Part shown: positions 59,926 through 64,000 of the stretch, one piece after another
Numbering within the stretch: the first letter of the stretch is position 1
Layout of the letters: every line of letters starts with the position of its first letter
Source: Daucus carota subsp. sativus
Taxonomy: Eukaryota; Streptophyta; Magnoliopsida; Apiales; Apiaceae
Assembly: GCF_001625215.2 (NCBI RefSeq)
Contig: NC_030381.2
Span: 50,677,214 to 50,741,213 of the forward strand
Direction of reading: 5' to 3'
DNA: 64,000 nucleotides
Notes under the pieces: generated by a model
Databases searched by the model: none
What the model was told of the DNA's origin: nothing
What the model saw: only the letters and a program-made list of their open reading frames with translations
Position numbers and translations under genes: made by a program

Positions 59926-60237
59926 ATGGTTTCTATTTTAACCAGGAGGTCCAATGCTTACACAAAGTTGGAAATTGAAGACCCTGAAGACACAAGACAT
60001 CGCCGCGCACAGTTCTTGATCTACAAAGTTCTGCAACAGGCTGCAGATTCGTCGCCAAGACGACGAAAGAGGTCCTGGTTGAGGATTCGAATGTGCAGAT
60101 TAAAGATTAGGATTGGGAAGAGACTGAAGAAACTGAGGAAAGGCTTTGTGTTAAGTATTGGTGCAGCTAAAGGTGGTGCTCATAAACAAGCTATTAGTCA
60201 TATGAAAACATGGAAGCGCTTGTTTGGTCTAGTATAA
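59926..60237 (+). CDS. Small basic plant protein of unknown function, intronless
   Basis: Encodes 103 aa in one exon. The start is the ATG in AAACCATGG, a strong plant context; an upstream in-frame TTG is not a credible start. The N-terminus MVSILTRRSNAYTKLEIEDP is followed by EDTRHRRAQFLIYKVLQQA, which resembles a conserved opening found in a small family of uncharacterised plant proteins. The middle is strongly basic (RRRKRSWLRIRMCRLKIRIG, KRLKKLRKG), suggesting nucleic acid or membrane-phosphate binding or a nuclear signal. The C-terminus is HMKTWKRLFGLV. No transmembrane segment or signal peptide is evident. A TATA box at the expected spacing and an open, well-composed frame support a real gene. 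Function is not known to me. Confidence 0.8.
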   Translation: MVSILTRRSNAYTKLEIEDPEDTRHRRAQFLIYKVLQQAADSSPRRRKRSWLRIRMCRLKIRIGKRLKKLRKGFVLSIGAAKGGAHKQAISHMKTWKRLFGLV

Positions 60238-60888
60238 GAAGCCACATATGCATTTTTTTTAAAGCACTCATTCTTCCTCATGTCTTTACTTGAGATCAAG
60301 TTCTTGTAAGCTACTTCTATAAAGTTATATACTTGTTGAATTCTGCTAGTTCTTCAAGTTCAAAACAACAACTTATACTATTCTTCTATTTCGGCTTAAA
60401 TATTTAGTTTATCATAGTCGAAAGATGATAACATTGTCTCTCGAAGGCAAACAAGCACCAAACTGCACCGCTAGCCTTTTTTTTTCCTGGAAATCATATT
60501 TTAAATTTGGTGTTCAATGAAATAGTGATCTGCCCCATGAGACTCGTAGAAGTTGCATGTTACAAGCCAATTAAGTAATGAAATTCTATGTGACAAAAAA
60601 AAAAGTAATGAAATTCTAAACTTGAAGTCATGTAGCTTGCTTGCAGAGATAATAGAATAAGAGAGGAAATGCATGTTTTTTGACTAACAAGTTAACTTGA
60701 ACTTGAGTTAATATTTTTTTTAAAAGTTAGTGTCCCTAATAAGACTAGCAAGTTAACTTCCAGATTCAGTTTGGTTTCTGATTGTCAATGCGACATAATC
60801 TGGGAACTTTCTTACATTTACAAGTTATGAGATGCAGAGTTTTATTCTTTTCATTACATCAAGAGCTAGTCCATGCATGGGATCCCAA

Positions 60889-60968
60889 GTGGAGTCTCTG
60901 TAATTGCAAGCTATGTGTGATCTCTCTAGTGGAGTCTCTGTAATTGCAAGCTATGTGTGATCTCTCTC
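60889..60968. repeat. Tandem duplication, 2 x 40 bp
   Basis: Two copies of AGTGGAGTCTCTGTAATTGC plus AAGCTATGTGTGATCTCTCT at 60889 and 60929. Confidence 0.9.
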
Positions 60969-62686
60969 TCCCGTCTCAATCTCAACAACTCTGTTCCTAT
61001 TCTATATCATAATAATACTAAAATGCTTGGATGGTTGGGTCCCCTTATTCTACCTCTTACAAAAGCCAAAAAGCCACTATACAATACTCTTAGGAGACGG
61101 CCTCTTGTCTTAGTAACTCTTATTGTCTTAGTATGGAGGTAAAACTGATTACTTGAAGGACATTAAAAACATGTCTATATTATCTTAACTTTAATAATTT
61201 TGTAATTTAAGACGGAAACATGTCGAGTGCCTTTTAGCCCTGTTTGTAATTCAATTTTACCCTCAATATTTATGGAAATACATAAATTTTATATGATTAT
61301 TTATGTCACAATATTTTTTTTATCAAATTAGTATTCGTTCTAATATTTCTCAAGGTGAGTCGGAGTTTAAATTCTGCAAATTTTACTTTTATTTCATAAA
61401 AACTAAAAAAATGTTATTAATTCTTAATAAATTTAAGAAATTAATGTTGTGTGTAAAATTCAACAATTAATTATAATTATTTTTCATGTTTGAGGTGCAA
61501 TCTCAACAATTATATAGATTGAATTTTATTTTTTGTCCTGATTGCGTTAAAAGTTAACTTCATTTATATTTATAATTTAATTTTTGGATGAAATATATAA
61601 TACAAGTATGTATGCTTGATAATACGATAGTCAATCATAAATATATTATTTTTAGTTGATGATTAGTAATTGGATACAAATTTTAAAAAAATAAATAATA
61701 TAATGGTATGTTTGGAATGTGAATTTCATTTCAAATTCTAGATTTGATTAAATAACTTGTTTGGAAATTTGGATTAAAATTTTGTTTGAACTCTAGACAT
61801 TCAATTATTACTAGAATTTGAAATAACAACTTAAATCCTGTCATTTGAAATCTATTATTTGAAATGAAATGCAATTTTTCAACGACTTCCAATATAATTT
61901 AAAAGTTAGAAAAAGAAGCGCGATTCATAGGGATGGTAAACGGGTCAGTCGAAACACGTTTTGCAAAACTTTAATCCGGTTTTATATTATTTACCAGAAT
62001 TGGCCGGAAGAATCCGAATTATGTAAGAATGAAAAAACTAAAAGATTAGTAGCCTAAACATGTACATATTATTATAAAATATTAAATTATTTATATATTA
62101 ATGTTGGTTTCGAGTCGAATTCGATTAAAATTGAGTTTCCAGAGAAATGGTATGTCTTAAAAATTCAATCCAAACCTGAAGTGTTCAAATTCCGTAAACT
62201 GCAATCAGATCGGTACATCACATATCCATCAGTTCCATACTAATTACCGTTACATCTAACGGTTCCTCAAAACTTGAATGCTTTTAAGAATATGCAACAT
62301 ATCGACTAGTATGCTTATGTTGGTTGGTGTTGCTCGACAGAAATCATTATATTTGTGTGTATATTTTTTATCTTCAATATGGCATATTTGGTTCTTTATT
62401 TCATGTAAATAATGTCAGAAATGTTTCATATTTACAAAATAACTTTTAATATTAAATATTTAATTAGTGTTTTGACATTCAAATAATTCCTTACATATAT
62501 ATTTTTTTTCAGAAAGGGCCACTATTAACCTACATTTCCTTTAATTATTAATAACTTCATATGTGATTTACAGCTTGGTAACACAAAACAAAAGTGTGAT
62601 TACACACAACTTATTTCAAAGTGGACTCAACTGAATTCAATCCAATCTCTAGGGTTTATTAATCGATCCTCTCTTTCGAACTAAAG

Positions 62687-62835
62687 GTGTAATTCCACTT
62701 GAATACTTACATATTTTCGTATATATCTATCTAGCTTTGTAATCATCTCATCTGTGTTAAATTAAGCAGTTCAATTAACTTTGCACAATTTCACTTACTT
62801 TTAATGCTTTTAATGTGTTTACTGATCAATTGTAG
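62687..62835 (+). other. Probable 5' UTR intron of the HSP70-16-like gene
   Basis: CTAAAG|GTGTAA donor and CAATTGTAG|GTGC acceptor bound a 149-bp T-rich segment that ends 35 nt before the start codon. Leader introns are common in plant chaperone genes; this one is inferred from sites alone. Confidence 0.5.
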
Positions 62836-62870
62836 GTGCTAAATTGTTCATATATAGTAGGATTATTGAA

Positions 62871-64000
62871 ATGAGTGTGGTAGGTTTTGATATTGGCAAT
62901 GAGAATTGTGTGATTGGTTATGCTAAGCATCGCGGAATTGATGTTTTGCTTAATGAGGAGTCGAATAGGGAGACACCGGGTGTTGTGTCGTTTGGTGAGA
63001 AGCAAAGGTTCATAGGGTTGGCGGGAGCTGCTTCCGCTACGATGAACCCTAAATCGACTATTTCTCAGGTTAAGAGGTTGGTTGGGGTGAGGTTTAAGGA
63101 GGTTGAGGAGGAATTAGGTTTGTTGCCGTTTGAGACTAGTGAGGGGGGTGATGGCGGGGTTTTGATTCACGTGAGGTATATGGGTGAGAGATGGATTTTT
63201 ACGCCTGTTCAGATAATGGCGATGTTGTTTGCACATTTGAAGCAGATGGCGGAGAAGAGTCTTGAGATGCGTGTGGAGGAATGTGTTATTGGGATTCCGT
63301 CGTATTTTACAGACTTGCAGAGACGGGCGTATTTGGATGCGGCGGAGATTGCGGGATTGCATCCGTTGAGGTTGATGCATGACTGTACAGCTACTGCTTT
63401 AGGGTATGGGATTTATAGGACTGAGTATCCTAGCCAGGGACCGAGTAATGTTGTGTTTGTTGATATTGGTCACTGTGACACACAGGTTACTGTTGCCGCA
63501 TTTGAATCTGGATATATGAAGATATTGTCTCACTCGTATGATAAAAATTTGGGAGGGCGAAATTTTGATGACGTTTTGTTCAAATATTTTGCGATGCAGT
63601 TCAAAGAGGGTTATGATATAGATGTTTATTCAAATACTAGGGCCTCTGTAAGGCTGAGGGTAGCATGCGAAAAACTAAAGAAGGTATTGAGTGCAAATCC
63701 AGAAGCACCCCTTAATATTGAATGCCTGATGGATGAGAAAGATGTCAAGGGATTCATCAAGAGAGAGGATTTCGAAAAGCTTTCTTCAGACTTGTTTGAA
63801 AGGATTAGCATTCCCTGTCGTCAGGCTTTGGTTGACTCTGGTCTGACTGTGGATAAGATTCATTCTGTGGAGCTTGTTGGGTCTGGATCTAGAATACCAG
63901 CTGTTAAACATATTTTAGCTTCTATATTCAGGACAGAACCCAGACGGAGTCTGAATGCAAGTGAGTGTGTGGCTCGTGGCTGTGCCCTTCAGTGTGCAAT
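62871..64000 (+). CDS. HSP70-16: HSP70-16 / Hsp110-type chaperone, N-terminal part (runs off the window)
   Basis: Hsp110-class proteins are divergent HSP70s that act as nucleotide exchange factors and holdases for HSP70. The open frame of 376 codons continues past the window with no intron so far. It covers most of the nucleotide-binding domain. It starts MSVVGFDIGNENCVIGYAKH, where canonical HSP70s have IDLGTT; the Asn-Glu-Asn form marks the Hsp110/HSP70-14 to -16 group. Other motifs are VVSFGEKQRF, CVIGIPSYFTDLQRRAYLDA, VFVDIGHCDTQV (degenerate phosphate-2 loop) and VELVGSGSRIPAV (adenosine loop), then NASECVARGCALQCA. MSVVGFD and the EKDVKGFIKREDF region favour HSP70-16 over HSP70-14/15. 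The C-terminal half is outside the window. GC-rich third positions at the start distinguish it from the AT-rich surroundings. Confidence 0.93.
   Translation, partial: MSVVGFDIGNENCVIGYAKHRGIDVLLNEESNRETPGVVSFGEKQRFIGLAGAASATMNPKSTISQVKRLVGVRFKEVEEELGLLPFETSEGGDGGVLIHVRYMGERWIFTPVQIMAMLFAHLKQMAEKSLEMRVEECVIGIPSYFTDLQRRAYLDAAEIAGLHPLRLMHDCTATALGYGIYRTEYPSQGPSNVVFVDIGHCDTQVTVAAFESGYMKILSHSYDKNLGGRNFDDVLFKYFAMQFKEGYDIDVYSNTRASVRLRVACEKLKKVLSANPEAPLNIECLMDEKDVKGFIKREDFEKLSSDLFERISIPCRQALVDSGLTVDKIHSVELVGSGSRIPAVKHILASIFRTEPRRSLNASECVARGCALQCA

Larger units (their letters stand above)
60238..62870. other. Intergenic DNA and 5' region of the HSP70-16-like gene
   Basis: Contains a 2 x 40-bp tandem duplication (60889-60968), AT-rich DNA, and a possible MITE remnant around 61702-61870 (ATGGTATGTTTGGAATGTGA at the left). 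The last 200 bp looks like the leader of the HSP70-type gene, with a probable intron at 62687-62835. Confidence 0.45.

Overview
This is eukaryotic nuclear DNA from a flowering plant, most likely a eudicot. It is AT-rich, its genes are split by GT-AG introns, and every recognisable product belongs to a plant family. The gaps between genes hold Stowaway-type and other short inverted-repeat elements and one long LTR retroelement. Gene models were read by eye from exon translations, splice sites and phase continuity; family names rest on recalled family features, not on a search.

Layout: 1-2.5 kb is a long-inverted-repeat (Mutator-like or foldback) element. NTF2 (minus) follows at 2.7-3.2 kb, then about 4.7 kb of AT-rich DNA with MITEs and a 199-bp tandem duplication. 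Phospholipase A I (plus, 18 exons) lies at 7.9-15.6 kb. A PPR336-like protein (minus, intronless) is at 16.8-18.0 kb with tRNA-Trp(CCA) just upstream. A TOM1-type tonoplast protein (plus, 11 exons) is at 20.0-24.1 kb and a derlin (minus, 6 exons) at 24.8-28.7 kb. An ASPM-like CH/IQ/ARM spindle protein (plus, 19 exons) spans 30.8-40.4 kb. A class V-type small heat-shock protein (minus) and an intronless MYND zinc-finger protein (minus) lie at 41.7-44.7 kb. A nest of inserted elements occupies 46.3-57.2 kb; its core is a very young LTR element with two 3,969-bp LTRs around only 1,701 bp. An orphan exon lies at 57.5 kb, a small basic protein (plus) at 59.9 kb, and the first 376 codons of an HSP70-16/Hsp110-type chaperone (plus) run off the right edge.

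The genes are independent housekeeping and stress genes, not an operon or cluster: nuclear transport (NTF2), lipid hydrolysis (PLA I), mitochondrial RNA (PPR), tRNA supply, membrane traffic and ER-associated degradation (TOM1-type, derlin), spindle organisation (ASPM) and protein folding (HSP20, HSP70-16). Their order appears to join blocks that I recall as separate in Arabidopsis (At1g61.8x/At1g11.6x and At4g21.8x).

I did not find a new multi-gene system. The most interesting observations are a decayed duplicate exon inside the ASPM IQ array and evidence for exon-pair duplication there, the young long-LTR/short-body element nested in other repeats, a probable GC-AG intron in PLA I, and the long-inverted-repeat element at the left edge.
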